Shown here piece after piece: positions 1 through 9,655 of a stretch of DNA of 64,000 nt. The position numbers and the translations under genes are program-made. Every line of letters begins with the position of its first letter. Position 1 is the stretch's first letter. Source of the DNA: Lachnospiraceae bacterium (GTDB lineage Bacteria > Bacillota > Clostridia > Lachnospirales > Lachnospiraceae). Under the pieces are notes generated by a model. That model was not told the DNA's origin. It did no database searches and saw nothing but the letters and a program-made list of their open reading frames with translations. Where the stretch lies: positions 62,001-126,000 of the forward strand of contig JAFZRY010000020.1 of the NCBI GenBank assembly GCA_017619615.1, written 5' to 3'.

Positions 1-242
1 TCCTGGACGAGGCGACCTCGGCGCTGGACAGCGTGACGGAGGTGAAGATCCAGGAGAGCCTGGACCGGCTGAGCGAGGGCAAGACCTGTCTCGTGATCGC
101 ACACCGGCTGTCCACCGTGCGGCGGGCGAACCGCATCGCCGTGGTGGAAGGGCACCGGATCGCGGAAGAAGGCAGCCGCGACGAATTACTGGCATTGAAC
201 GGGGCTTACGCCGCGCTGGAGCGGGCCCAGGAACTGAAATAA
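1..242 (+). CDS. ABC transporter ATP-binding protein, C-terminal fragment
   Basis: Only the last 80 or so codons of this gene are in the window; the reading frame is open from the first complete codon at position 3. The first residues are the Walker B and D-loop (LDEATSALD), and the switch histidine follows in VIAHRLSTV. This is the end of a nucleotide-binding domain of the kind found in exporter-type (MsbA/MDR-like) ABC proteins, where the ATPase sits C-terminal to a six-helix membrane domain. The membrane domain and substrate cannot be seen. pfkA starts 31 nt downstream on the same strand with its own ribosome-binding site. Confidence 0.9.
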   Translation, partial: LDEATSALDSVTEVKIQESLDRLSEGKTCLVIAHRLSTVRRANRIAVVEGHRIAEEGSRDELLALNGAYAALERAQELK

Positions 243-273
243 ACGGAAAAGAAGCAACAGAAGGAGAAATGAA

Positions 274-1236
274 ATGACGATCGGTGTTTTGACGAGCGGC
301 GGGGATGCCCCGGGCATGAATGCGGCCATCCGGGCCATCGTGCGGGCCGGCCTTTCCCAGGGCTGGCGTGTCGTGGGGATCGAACGGGGCTATGCGGGCC
401 TTTTAAGCGGTGATACCCGCGAAATGACTTCCAAAAGCGTCTCCGAGGTGATCCAGCGCGGCGGCACGATCCTGTATACCGCCCGCAGCGAGGAACTGAT
501 GACGCTGGGCGGCCAGGCGCGGGCGGCGGCCAACTGCCGGGAAATGGGCCTGGACGCGCTGGTCGTGATCGGCGGCGACGGCTCGTACCGCGGCGCGTGC
601 GCGCTGGCGGACCTGGGCATTCCGGTCATCGGGGTCCCCGGGACCATCGACCTGGACATCGCCTGCACGGACTACACCATCGGTTTCGATACCGCGATCA
701 ACACGGCGATGGAAGCGATCGACAAGATCCGCGACACCTCCTCCTCGCACGAACGCTGCAGCATCGTGGAGGTCATGGGGCGTTCCGCGGGCTATATCGC
801 GCTGTGCTGCGGCATTTCCACGGGCGCGGAGGACATCCTGCTGCCCGAGCGCTGGAAAGAAGAGGACATCCAGGATCTGATCCGCAGCGTGATCGAAGGG
901 CGCAAGGCCGGCAAGAAGCACCACCTGATCATCAACGCGGAGGGCGTGGGCCATTCCGAGGAACTCGCGGAGCGGATCGAGGCGGCCACGGGCGTGGAGT
1001 CCCGGGCCACGATCCTGGGCTACCTGCAGCGCGGCGGCTCGCCCACCTGCCGGGACCGCATCATGGCGACCCGCATGGGCGTGAAGGCCGTGGAGCTGAT
1101 CGCGGCCGGCAAACTGAACCGGGTGGTCGCCTACCGGCGCGACGGCCTCGTGGATTACGAGATCCATGAAGCGCTGGCGATGCAGAAGGACATCACCGAC
1201 ACCTGGCTGGCGATGCTGCCGATGCTGAAACGGTAA
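274..1236 (+). CDS. pfkA: ATP-dependent 6-phosphofructokinase
   Basis: 320 aa, the usual length of a bacterial PfkA. It phosphorylates fructose 6-phosphate to the 1,6-bisphosphate, the committed step of glycolysis. The N-terminal GGDAPGMN loop, GGDGS at residues 100-104 and the catalytic TID at 124-126 are present. Glycine in GGDGS and in PGTID marks the ATP-dependent class rather than the PPi-dependent one. Residue 127 is Leu where E. coli and Geobacillus enzymes have Asn (TIDND); the two flanking Asp residues are kept. The start is supported by AAGGAG seven bases upstream of the ATG. A GC-rich hairpin follows the stop codon. Confidence 0.95.
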   Translation: MTIGVLTSGGDAPGMNAAIRAIVRAGLSQGWRVVGIERGYAGLLSGDTREMTSKSVSEVIQRGGTILYTARSEELMTLGGQARAAANCREMGLDALVVIGGDGSYRGACALADLGIPVIGVPGTIDLDIACTDYTIGFDTAINTAMEAIDKIRDTSSSHERCSIVEVMGRSAGYIALCCGISTGAEDILLPERWKEEDIQDLIRSVIEGRKAGKKHHLIINAEGVGHSEELAERIEAATGVESRATILGYLQRGGSPTCRDRIMATRMGVKAVELIAAGKLNRVVAYRRDGLVDYEIHEALAMQKDITDTWLAMLPMLKR

Positions 1237-1253
1237 AGAAAAATGATAGGAAC

Positions 1254-1290
1254 GGGCGGCCTGCGAGCCGCCCCTGCTTGTGTTTTGGCG
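1254..1290 (+). terminator. Likely intrinsic terminator after pfkA
   Basis: GGGCGGC (1254-1260) pairs with GCCGCCC (1267-1273) across a six-base loop and is followed by a T-rich stretch containing TTTT. It sits 17 nt after the pfkA stop and before miaB. Confidence 0.6.
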
Positions 1291-1314
1291 CGAAATGCGG
1301 TAAAATAAATCGTT

Positions 1315-2709
1315 ATGGAAAAATACCAGTTCACACAACGGGATATGGAACACCTGGTGGAGATGACGGCGGCCTACGCGGCGCGTCTGGGGCGTGTCCC
1401 CACGGCGTTCGTGCAGACCTTCGGCTGTCAGATGAACGCCCGCGATTCGGAAAAACTGCGGGGCATCCTGCAGGACGCCGGCTTCGCGGAAGGCGCGGAC
1501 GAGACCGCGGACGTCGTGGTCATCAACACCTGCACCGTGCGCGAGAACGCCAACGAGCGCCTCTACGGCCACCTGGGCCACCTGAACAGCATGAAGCGGG
1601 AGCACCCGGACAAGCTGATCGTGCTCTGCGGCTGCATGATGCAGGAACCGGACGAGGTCGCGCGCGTCCGCCGCACCTATTCCTTCGTGGACGTCGTCTT
1701 CGGCACCCACAACCTGTACCGCTTCCCCGAACTTCTGGCGCGCCGCCTGGGCGGCGAAAAGCGGGTCTTCGAAGTCTGGGAGGCCCCGCAGGAAATGGTG
1801 GAGGAACTGCCGAAAAAGCGCGAAGTGCCGTATAAGTCCGGCGTGAACATCAGCTTCGGCTGCGACAACTTCTGCAGCTACTGCATCGTCCCTTATGTGC
1901 GCGGACGCGAGCGCAGCCGCCGGCCGGAGGACATCCTGGAGGAAGTGCGGCGTCTGGCCGCGGACGGCGTCATCGAGATCATGCTGCTGGGCCAGAACGT
2001 CAATTCCTACGGCAAGGGGCTGGCAGAACCGATCACCTTCGCGCAGCTGCTGGAGCAGGTCTGCGCAGTCCCGGGCATCGAGCGCGTGCGCTTTATGACG
2101 TCGCATCCGAAGGACCTGTCGGACGATTTGATCGCGGTGATGGCGCGCGAACCCAAGGTCTGCCGCCACCTGCACCTGCCCATGCAGAGCGGTTCCACCC
2201 GCATCCTGAAGGCGATGAACCGCCGCTACACCAAGGAGGGCTATCTGGCGCTCGCGGGGAAGATCAAGGCCGCGATCCCGGACCTCCACCTGACCACGGA
2301 TATCATCGTGGGCTTCCCCGGCGAGACCGAGGAGGACTTTCAGGAAACGCTGGACGTCGTGCGCCGCGTGCGCTTCGACAGCGCCTTCACCTTCATCTAC
2401 AGCCCCCGCACCGGCACGCCGGCCGCGTCCATGCCGGACCAGGTGGCGCCTGAGGTCGTAAAGGGCCGCTTCGCTCGCCTGCTGGACCTGGTCCAGACCA
2501 TCGGCAGCGAAGAGAGCCTGCGCGAACTGGGCCAGACGCTTCCCGCGCTGGTGGAGGACGTGGACGGCGCCCATCCCGGCCGCGTGACCGGCCGCCTGGG
2601 CAACAACGTGATGGTGCATTTTGACGGCGGCCCGGAACTCATCGGCCGGATCGTGGACGTCTCGCTGGACGAGGCGCACGGCTTTTACTACATCGGACAC
2701 AGGGCCTGA
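1315..2709 (+). CDS. miaB: tRNA-2-methylthio-N6-isopentenyladenosine-37 methylthiotransferase
   Basis: 464 aa. MiaB adds the methylthio group to i6A37 of tRNAs reading UNN codons, completing the modification begun by MiaA, whose gene is about 7 kb downstream. The N-terminal cluster cysteines are C38 (TFGCQMN), C73 (NTCTVRENA) and C107 (GCMMQ). The radical-SAM CxxxCxxC is C183, C187, C190 in CDNFCSYC, and a TRAM-type RNA-binding region closes the protein. TFGCQMN with NTCTVRENA separates it from RimO, which is also in this window. The ribosome-binding site is poor (an A-rich stretch before the ATG), unlike the neighbours. Confidence 0.93.
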   Translation: MEKYQFTQRDMEHLVEMTAAYAARLGRVPTAFVQTFGCQMNARDSEKLRGILQDAGFAEGADETADVVVINTCTVRENANERLYGHLGHLNSMKREHPDKLIVLCGCMMQEPDEVARVRRTYSFVDVVFGTHNLYRFPELLARRLGGEKRVFEVWEAPQEMVEELPKKREVPYKSGVNISFGCDNFCSYCIVPYVRGRERSRRPEDILEEVRRLAADGVIEIMLLGQNVNSYGKGLAEPITFAQLLEQVCAVPGIERVRFMTSHPKDLSDDLIAVMAREPKVCRHLHLPMQSGSTRILKAMNRRYTKEGYLALAGKIKAAIPDLHLTTDIIVGFPGETEEDFQETLDVVRRVRFDSAFTFIYSPRTGTPAASMPDQVAPEVVKGRFARLLDLVQTIGSEESLRELGQTLPALVEDVDGAHPGRVTGRLGNNVMVHFDGGPELIGRIVDVSLDEAHGFYYIGHRA

Positions 2710-2762
2710 CGCCTGCCCGCAGGACCGTTCAGGCGGAACATTTTCACACAAAGAGGTTATTT

Positions 2763-5417
2763 ATGTTATCTCCCATGATGCAGCATTATCTGGCTACCAA
2801 GGCGGAAAACCCGGATTGCATCCTGTTTTACCGCCTGGGAGATTTTTACGAGATGTTTTTCGAGGACGCCCAGACCGCCTCGCGCGAACTGGAGCTGGTG
2901 CTGACCGGCAAGGACTGCGGCCTGCCCGAGCGCGCCCCCATGTGCGGGGTCCCTTATCATGCAGTGGACGCGTACGTGAACAGGCTGGTGGAGAAGGGCT
3001 ACAAGGTCGCCATCGCGGAGCAGATGGAGGACCCGAAGCTGGCCAAGGGCCTGGTGAAGCGCGAAGTGATCCGCATCGTCACGCCCGGCACCAACATCAG
3101 CGCGGAAGCGCTGGACGAACGGAAAAACAACTATATGATGGCGGTCGCCGCGGACGAGAAGAACTTCGGCGTAGCCATCACGGACGTGAGCACCGGCGAA
3201 TTCCTGGTCACTGAACTGGGCTCCCGCCGCGCGCTGCAGGACGAACTGGTCAAGTTCGCCCCGTCGGAAGTGGTAGGCAATGAAGCGCTGCTGATCAGCG
3301 GCCTGGACTTAGGCGGCGTTGGCCGCCCCGGCGGACTCACCTTCAACGCGCTGCCCGGCCGGTATTTCCGGGAATCCGAAGCGGTGCGCCTGCTGACGAA
3401 GCACTTCTCCGTGGCGAATGTCCACGCACTGGGCCTGGACGATTATCCGGCGGCCCTGCTGGCGGCCGGCGCGCTGCTCGGGTACCTGGAAGAAACGCAG
3501 AAGAATTCGCTGCAGCACATCGACCGCCTGCAGATCTACAACCCGTCCCGCTACATGATCCTGGATTCCGCGGCGCGCCGCAACCTGGAACTCACGGAGA
3601 CCATCCGCGACAAGAACCGCCGCGGCTCCCTGCTCTGGGTGCTGGACAAGACGAAGACCGCGATGGGCGCCCGCCGCCTGCGCAGTTTTCTGGAGCAGCC
3701 GCTGCTTGACAAGGAGGAGATTATGGCCCGGCAGGAGGCCATCGAAGAACTGAACGGCGCCATCATCGACCGCGAGGAACTTCGCGAATACCTGGGGCCG
3801 ATCTACGACCTGGAACGCCTCATCGGCCGCCTGGCTTTCGGCAGCGCCTCGCCGCGCGACATGATCGCCCTGAAGCAGTCCCTGCAGATGATCCCGCCGC
3901 TCAAATCCGTTCTGGCCGCGAAGCAGTCGGCGCGCCTCAAGCAGCTGGACGCCTCGCTGGATCCGCTGGAGGACATGACGGACCTGCTTGAGCGCGCGAT
4001 CGCGGAGGATCCGCCCCTCACCGTGCGCGAAGGCGGCATCATCAAGCCCGGCTACAGCGAGGAGAACGACCGCCTGCACCTGGCCTCCACGGAGGGCAAA
4101 TCCTGGCTCCTGGACCTCGAAACGCAGGAGCGCGAACGCACGGGCATCAAAAACCTGAAGATCAAATACAACAAAGTATTCGGCTATTATTTCGAAGTCA
4201 CCAATTCCTTCAAGGACCTCGTTCCCGCGGATTTCATCCGCAAGCAGACCCTGGTCGGCGCTGAGCGCTACACCACGCCGCGCCTGAAGGAACTGGAGGA
4301 CATCATCGTCGGCGCGCAGGACAAGAGCACCGCGCTCGAATACGAACTGTTCTGCGGCGTGCGCGACACGCTGGTCGGGCAGATCTCGCGCCTGAAGGAG
4401 ACCGCGGAGGCAGTGGCGTTCCTGGACGCGCTGATCTCGCTGGCCGTGGCGGCGGACCGCTACGGGTACGTGAAGCCCGCCGTCAACGATAAGGGTGTGA
4501 TCCGCATCAAAGACGGCCGCCACCCGGTCGTGGAGCAGATGCTGGAGGGCGAGCGCTTTATCGCCAACGACACGTATCTGGACGGCGCGGAGCACCGGCT
4601 CGCGATCATCACCGGCCCGAACATGGCCGGTAAATCCACGTACATGCGGCAGACGGCACTGATCGTATTGATGGCGCAGATCGGCTCGTTCGTGCCGGCG
4701 GCGGAGGCGGACATCTGCCTCTGCGACCGCATATTCACGCGCGTAGGCGCCTCGGACGACCTGGCGTCGGGCCAGAGCACGTTCATGGTGGAAATGACGG
4801 AGGTGTCGAACATCCTGCGCCACGCCACCAAAAACAGTCTGATCATCCTGGACGAGATCGGCCGCGGCACGAGCACTTTCGACGGCCTGTCCATCGCCTG
4901 GGCGGTGGCGGAGCACGTCGCCAGCCTGCGGCTCCTGGGCGCCAAGACGCTGTTCGCGACGCATTATCACGAACTGACCGAACTGGAAGGCAGCGTGGCC
5001 GGAGTCAAGAACTACTGCGTGGCCGTGAAGGAGCAGGGCGATTCCGTGATCTTCCTGCGCAAGATCATCCCCGGCGGCGCGGACAAAAGCTACGGCATCC
5101 AGGTCGCCCGCCTGGCCGGCCTGCCCGAAAGCGTCCTGAAGCGCGCCCGTGAACTCGTGGAGGAGCTTTCCGACGCGGACATTTCCCGCCGCGCCGCGGA
5201 GATCGCCTCCGCCGGCCCCGGGAAGAAGCATCCCGAAGCCGCCCCCCTCGTCAAACGCCCCGACGAAGTCGACCGCGGCCAGCTGACCCTGTTCGGCCCC
5301 GCCACGGACGACGACGTCATCCGCGAACTTGAGACCCTGGACCTGGAGGAGGTCACCCCGAAACAGGCCCTGAACATATTGTACCGTCTGCAGGACGACA
5401 TCCGGAACCGGAAATAA
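2763..5417 (+). CDS. mutS: DNA mismatch repair protein MutS
   Basis: 884 aa, full length for MutS1. It recognises base mismatches and small loops and recruits MutL. The mismatch-contacting Phe-X-Glu is at F28-E30 (GDFYEMF). The C-terminal ABC-type ATPase has Walker A at about residues 618-626 (GPNMAGKST), the Walker B region DEIGRGTSTFDG and the ATHYHEL histidine switch. AAAGAGG lies just upstream of the ATG. It leads a run MutS - M18 peptidase - MutL - MiaA with short or overlapping junctions, so these are probably co-transcribed. Confidence 0.96.
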   Translation: MLSPMMQHYLATKAENPDCILFYRLGDFYEMFFEDAQTASRELELVLTGKDCGLPERAPMCGVPYHAVDAYVNRLVEKGYKVAIAEQMEDPKLAKGLVKREVIRIVTPGTNISAEALDERKNNYMMAVAADEKNFGVAITDVSTGEFLVTELGSRRALQDELVKFAPSEVVGNEALLISGLDLGGVGRPGGLTFNALPGRYFRESEAVRLLTKHFSVANVHALGLDDYPAALLAAGALLGYLEETQKNSLQHIDRLQIYNPSRYMILDSAARRNLELTETIRDKNRRGSLLWVLDKTKTAMGARRLRSFLEQPLLDKEEIMARQEAIEELNGAIIDREELREYLGPIYDLERLIGRLAFGSASPRDMIALKQSLQMIPPLKSVLAAKQSARLKQLDASLDPLEDMTDLLERAIAEDPPLTVREGGIIKPGYSEENDRLHLASTEGKSWLLDLETQERERTGIKNLKIKYNKVFGYYFEVTNSFKDLVPADFIRKQTLVGAERYTTPRLKELEDIIVGAQDKSTALEYELFCGVRDTLVGQISRLKETAEAVAFLDALISLAVAADRYGYVKPAVNDKGVIRIKDGRHPVVEQMLEGERFIANDTYLDGAEHRLAIITGPNMAGKSTYMRQTALIVLMAQIGSFVPAAEADICLCDRIFTRVGASDDLASGQSTFMVEMTEVSNILRHATKNSLIILDEIGRGTSTFDGLSIAWAVAEHVASLRLLGAKTLFATHYHELTELEGSVAGVKNYCVAVKEQGDSVIFLRKIIPGGADKSYGIQVARLAGLPESVLKRARELVEELSDADISRRAAEIASAGPGKKHPEAAPLVKRPDEVDRGQLTLFGPATDDDVIRELETLDLEEVTPKQALNILYRLQDDIRNRK

Positions 5418-5447
5418 GAGATCCGGCCCGCCATCAGGAGGAAGATC

Positions 5448-6725
5448 ATGATCAAAGAACTGCTGCAATTCATCGAACAGAGCCCGGTGTGCTTCCACGC
5501 CGTCGAAAACGTCCGGACGCGCCTGGAGCAGGAGGGCTTCGTGGCCCTGCCCGGCTCCGACTGGGAACTGGTGCCCGGAGGCAAGTATTACATCACCCGG
5601 AACGGGTCGTCCCTGATCGCGTTCAAAGTGCCGCACGGCACGGTGAAAGGCTTCGTGATCTCCGCCAGCCATTCCGACAGCCCCTGCCTGAAGATCCGCG
5701 ACCACGCGGAACTGAAGGGCCCGGCCGTCCGCCTGGAGACCGAGCGCTACGGCGGCATGATCAACCTGACCTGGGTGGACCGCCCCTTAAGCATCGCCGG
5801 CCGCGTGTTGGTGCGCCGCGAAAATGGCCTGGAGGCGCGCCTGGTCAACCTGAAGAAAGACTGCGCCATCATCCCGAACGTCGCCATCCATATGCAGAAG
5901 GGCATCAATGACGGCGCGAAATACGATCCCGCAAAGGACCTCGTGGCCCTGTTCTGTGAACCGGACAATGCCGGCACCTTCAAGTGGGAGATCGCGCAGG
6001 CCCTCGGCGAGGACGAAGACGACATCGTCTCCTGGGACCTGTACCTGTACAACAACCAGCCCGGTACGGTCTGGGGCCCGGACAAGGAATTCGCGTCCAG
6101 CCCCCGCCTGGACGACCTGGGCTGCGTCTACACCTGCACGGAGGGCTTCCTGGCCGCGGCGGAAACGGACCGCGTCCCGGTGCTCTGCGTATTCGACAAC
6201 GAAGAGATCGGCTCGGGCACCAAGCAGGGCGCCGCGTCCGATTTCCTGCCCCGCGTGCTGAAACTGATCTCGGAATCCCTGTTCCTGAGCCCCGCGCAGC
6301 ACCTGAGCCTGCTGGACAACAGCTGGATGCTGTCCTGCGACAACGGCCACGCGAAGCATCCGAACCACCCGGAACTGGCGGACACGAACGAGGCCCCCGT
6401 CCTGAACGGCGGCGTCGTGATCAAGCACTCGCCCCGCTACGCGACGGACGCAGTGTCCTGCGCCGTTTTCAGCGAGATCTGCCGCCGCGCCGGCGTCCCG
6501 GTCCAGCATTATTCCAACCGTCCGGACATGCCCGGCGGCGGCACGCTCGGCCTGATCGCCAACCAGGATACGCCCGTGTACACCGTCGACATCGGCATGG
6601 CCCAGCTCGCGATGCATTCCAGCTTCGAGACCATGGGCAGCTGCGACGCGGAGCATTTCTATAAAGCGATAAAAGCCTCCTACGAAGCCCGCGTGAGCTT
6701 CCGGGGGAACGAGGTAAGACTGTGA
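5448..6725 (+). CDS. apeB: M18 family aminopeptidase
   Basis: 425 aa. M18 enzymes are cytosolic dinuclear-zinc aminopeptidases, often with preference for acidic N-terminal residues. The metal and catalytic motifs are visible: SASHSDSPCLKIR near the N-terminus, SPRLDDLG, the NEEIGSG carboxylate pair, and the closing HSSFETMGSCD segment. AGGAGGAAGATC precedes the ATG. The stop codon overlaps the GTG start of mutL by four bases, so translation is likely coupled even though no functional link to mismatch repair is known. The M18 assignment is firm; substrate preference is inferred from the family. Confidence 0.88.
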   Translation: MIKELLQFIEQSPVCFHAVENVRTRLEQEGFVALPGSDWELVPGGKYYITRNGSSLIAFKVPHGTVKGFVISASHSDSPCLKIRDHAELKGPAVRLETERYGGMINLTWVDRPLSIAGRVLVRRENGLEARLVNLKKDCAIIPNVAIHMQKGINDGAKYDPAKDLVALFCEPDNAGTFKWEIAQALGEDEDDIVSWDLYLYNNQPGTVWGPDKEFASSPRLDDLGCVYTCTEGFLAAAETDRVPVLCVFDNEEIGSGTKQGAASDFLPRVLKLISESLFLSPAQHLSLLDNSWMLSCDNGHAKHPNHPELADTNEAPVLNGGVVIKHSPRYATDAVSCAVFSEICRRAGVPVQHYSNRPDMPGGGTLGLIANQDTPVYTVDIGMAQLAMHSSFETMGSCDAEHFYKAIKASYEARVSFRGNEVRL

Positions 6726-8659
6726 TCCTTTCGCATATCCACATCTTGGATGAACAGACCATCGACCAGATCGCGGCCGGCGAAGTCGTCGAGCGCCCGG
6801 TCTCCGTGGTCAAGGAACTGGTGGAGAACGCCCTGGACGCCGGGGCGGACAGCATTTCCGTGGAGATCGAAGGCGGCGGCATGGACCTGATCCGCATCAC
6901 GGACAACGGCCGGGGCATCCCCGCCGACCAGGTGCAGCTCGCCTTCTTCCGCCACGCCACCAGCAAGATCGAGACCGCCCGCGACCTGTTCTCGATCACG
7001 TCCCTGGGCTTCCGCGGCGAGGCGCTGTCCAGCATCTCGTCCGTGGCCAAAGTGGACGTCGTGACCCGCACGGCGGACTCGCTGAGCGGCTGGCACTACG
7101 TGATCGAAGGCGGCACGGAACTGATCTCCGAAGAGGCCGGCGCCCCGCTGGGAACCTGCTTCACCGTGCGCGACCTGTTCTACAACACCCCGGTCCGCCG
7201 GGGCTTCATGAAATCGCCCCAGACCGAAGCGTCGTACATCGTCACGCTGATGGAGCACCTTTCGCTGAGCCGTCCCGGCGTCGCCATGCGGCTGACCGTG
7301 GAGGGCAAGCTGCGGCTCCAGACCAGCGGCAGCTACAGCCTGAAGGACATCATTTATTCGCTGTTCGGCCGCGAAGTCGCGTCGCACCTGCGGCCCGTGG
7401 ACCTGGAAAAGGACGGCATGCGCGTGGAAGGTTATGCGGGCGAGCCGTCGATCAACCGCGGCAACAGGGGCGGCGAGCTGCTCTTCGTGAACGGCCGCTT
7501 CGTCAAGAGCCCGCTGCTGATGAAAGCTATCGAGCAGGCCTATCACGGCCTCGCCATGCAGCATAAATTCCCCGTTGCGGTCCTCCGTCTCACCATGCCG
7601 CCGGAACTGGTCGACGTGAACGTGCATCCCCAGAAAACCGAGGTCCGCTTCCGCGACGAAAAGATCGTCTTCGACCTGGTCTACCGCGGCGTGCGCGATG
7701 CGCTGTTTGCCCGCGACCTGATCCCGGAACCGGAGAAGGATGAGGAAGCGAAGCAGGAGAAGAGGACCGCGGCGGCGGATATCCCCGTTCGTCCCGAAGC
7801 CCCCAAACCGGCCGTTTCCTACGCCCCGCCCCGTCCTGATACCTTCCGCGAGACCGTCGATTACCGCGTTGACGCCGACCGCCGCCTCCTGGATCAGATC
7901 CTGGCGGCTCCCGGCCCGTCTGTGTCCGCCATCTCCCCCGACGCTTCCCCGGCCGCGCCGCTCACACCGCCGGCCTCGCCGGGAAACCGGACCACGGACC
8001 TGTCCGCGACCCCGGCGCCCGTCCCCGTGGAATCCCCCGTCCAGGCCACCCTGTTCGAAGAAAAGATCCTTTCCCCGGAGAAAGAATCCTCCTTCCGCCT
8101 CATCGGCCAGGTCTTCGACACCTACTGGCTCATGGAATACGGCGACTGGTTCCTCCTCGCGGACCAGCACGCGGTGCATGAAAAGATCCTGTACGAGCGC
8201 ACCATGCGTTCCCTCAAAGATAAACAGGCCACCACGCAGCAGCTGATGCCGCCGCTGGTGCTGTCCCTGAGCGCGGCGCAGCAGGAGGTCCTGCGGCGCT
8301 TCGAAAGCTCCTTCACCGCGCTGGGCTTTGAAATCGAATCCCTGGGCGGCCGCGAGATCCGCCTGGACGGCGTGCCGGATAACCTGTTCTCCCTGTCCGC
8401 GAAGGACCTCTTCCTGGACATGCTCGACGAGCTCTCGGAGGAGCGCGTCACCGCCCCGTCCATGATTGACGAAAAAGTGGCCCTGATGAGCTGCAAGGCG
8501 GCGGTCAAGGGCAACGATCCGCTGGCGCATGAGGAAGCGGAAGCCCTGCTCAAAGAACTCCTGAAACTGGAGAACCCGTACACCTGCCCGCACGGGCGGC
8601 CCACGATGATCCGCATGAGCAAAACGGATCTGGAAAAGAAATTCAAACGCATCGTATGA
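6722..8659 (+). CDS. mutL: DNA mismatch repair protein MutL (endonuclease type)
   Basis: 645 aa with a GTG start inside the stop codon of the preceding gene. The GHKL ATPase region has AGEVVERPVSVVKELVEN, DNGRGI, HATSKI and GFRGEAL. A Pro/Ala-rich linker of low conservation spans about residues 350-440. The C-terminal domain carries the metal-binding endonuclease motif DQHAVHEKILYE from residue 481, plus CPHGRPT. This is the nicking type of MutL found in organisms without MutH/Dam-directed repair. It functions with MutS encoded just upstream. The last four bases overlap miaA. Confidence 0.95.
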   Translation: MILSHIHILDEQTIDQIAAGEVVERPVSVVKELVENALDAGADSISVEIEGGGMDLIRITDNGRGIPADQVQLAFFRHATSKIETARDLFSITSLGFRGEALSSISSVAKVDVVTRTADSLSGWHYVIEGGTELISEEAGAPLGTCFTVRDLFYNTPVRRGFMKSPQTEASYIVTLMEHLSLSRPGVAMRLTVEGKLRLQTSGSYSLKDIIYSLFGREVASHLRPVDLEKDGMRVEGYAGEPSINRGNRGGELLFVNGRFVKSPLLMKAIEQAYHGLAMQHKFPVAVLRLTMPPELVDVNVHPQKTEVRFRDEKIVFDLVYRGVRDALFARDLIPEPEKDEEAKQEKRTAAADIPVRPEAPKPAVSYAPPRPDTFRETVDYRVDADRRLLDQILAAPGPSVSAISPDASPAAPLTPPASPGNRTTDLSATPAPVPVESPVQATLFEEKILSPEKESSFRLIGQVFDTYWLMEYGDWFLLADQHAVHEKILYERTMRSLKDKQATTQQLMPPLVLSLSAAQQEVLRRFESSFTALGFEIESLGGREIRLDGVPDNLFSLSAKDLFLDMLDELSEERVTAPSMIDEKVALMSCKAAVKGNDPLAHEEAEALLKELLKLENPYTCPHGRPTMIRMSKTDLEKKFKRIV

Positions 8660-9597
8660 GTGAAAAGCCTGCTGTCATCGTGCTGACCGGGCCCACCGCG
8701 GTGGGCAAGACCGCGCTGTCCTTACGGCTGGCGGAAACGCTGGACGGAGAGATCGTCGGGGCGGATTCCATGCAGGTCTACCGCGGCATGGACGTCGGTA
8801 CGGCCAAAGCTACGCCTGAGGAGCGTGCCCGCGTGCCGCATCACCTGATCGACGTGGCGGACCCCTCTCAGGATTTCAGCGTGGCGGAATACGTCCCGCT
8901 GGCGGAAGCCGCGCTGCGCGATATCCTGTCCCGCGGCAGACTCCCGCTGATCTGCGGCGGCACCGGCTTCTACATCCAGGCACTGCTCAAAGGCCTGGAT
9001 TTCTCCGAAGAGCGGGAGAGCAGCCTGCGGGAACGCCTGCGGGAGCGGATGGAACAGGAAGGTCCTGAAGCCCTGCACCGCGAACTGGCGGCGGTCGATC
9101 CCGCCGCGGCCGCCGCGATCCATCCCAACAACCGGAAACGCGTGATCCGCGCGCTTGAATACTATCAGGAGACCGGCCGGCGCATCTCCGACCTCAATCA
9201 GGCGCAGCAGACGCAGGAAAGCCCTTACCGCGTACTGTACCTGGTCCTGGACCTGCCCCGGGAGCAGCTGTACCGCCGCATCGACCAGCGCGTGGATCAG
9301 ATGCTGGCGCAGGGCCTGGAGGAGGAAGTCCGCTCGCTGCTTGCACAGGGCGTCCCGGCCGGCTCCACGGCCATGCAGGCCCTGGGATACAAGGAGATGC
9401 GCGAATACCTGGAAGGCCGCTGCACGCGGGAAGAGGCGGCGGACCGCATCAAACTGGGATCGCGCCATTACGCGAAGCGCCAGCTGACCTGGTTCCGGCG
9501 CGAAAAAGAAGCGGTGTGGATCGACAAAAGCCGCTACGATAACGAAGAAGAACTGTTCCGCGCAGTGCTCGCGCTCTGCCGGAAACATATCGGATAA
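8656..9597 (+). CDS. miaA: tRNA dimethylallyltransferase
   Basis: 313 aa. It transfers dimethylallyl from DMAPP to A37 of tRNAs, making i6A, the substrate of MiaB. The N-terminal P-loop is GPTAVGKT; ADSMQVYRGMDVGTAKA, GGTGFYIQALL and RKRVIRALEYY are family signatures. The ATG lies within the stop codon of mutL (ATGA overlap). In many bacteria hfq follows miaA, but here the next gene is an unrelated lipoprotein. Confidence 0.95.
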   Translation: MSEKPAVIVLTGPTAVGKTALSLRLAETLDGEIVGADSMQVYRGMDVGTAKATPEERARVPHHLIDVADPSQDFSVAEYVPLAEAALRDILSRGRLPLICGGTGFYIQALLKGLDFSEERESSLRERLRERMEQEGPEALHRELAAVDPAAAAAIHPNNRKRVIRALEYYQETGRRISDLNQAQQTQESPYRVLYLVLDLPREQLYRRIDQRVDQMLAQGLEEEVRSLLAQGVPAGSTAMQALGYKEMREYLEGRCTREEAADRIKLGSRHYAKRQLTWFRREKEAVWIDKSRYDNEEELFRAVLALCRKHIG

Positions 9598-9598
9598 A

Positions 9599-9618
9599 CA
9601 GGGCGGGAAAACGCCCTG
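9599..9618 (+). terminator. Hairpin after miaA
   Basis: CAGGGCG pairs with CGCCCTG around a six-base loop immediately after the miaA stop. No T-run follows, so it may be a weak terminator or an mRNA 3'-end stabiliser. Confidence 0.35.
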
Positions 9619-9655
9619 ACCCAAACAGTACATTTCCCGGAAAAGGAGAATGTCC

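Noticed and set aside
274..1236. PPi-dependent phosphofructokinase
   Set aside because: GGDGS and PGTID carry glycine at both positions that are Asp and Lys in PPi-dependent enzymes.
403..2751. A long open frame (about 780 codons) on the minus strand opposite pfkA and miaB
   Set aside because: It is a by-product of GC-rich codon bias; both sense genes are complete and conserved, and the antisense product has no recognisable motif, ribosome-binding site or hydrophobic pattern. The same holds for long antisense frames opposite mutS, mutL, the ABC exporter, the P-type ATPase, the YfhO gene and the M3 peptidase.
9598..9655. An hfq gene after miaA
   Set aside because: The region holds only a hairpin and the ribosome-binding site of the lipoprotein gene; no Hfq-like reading frame exists on either strand.
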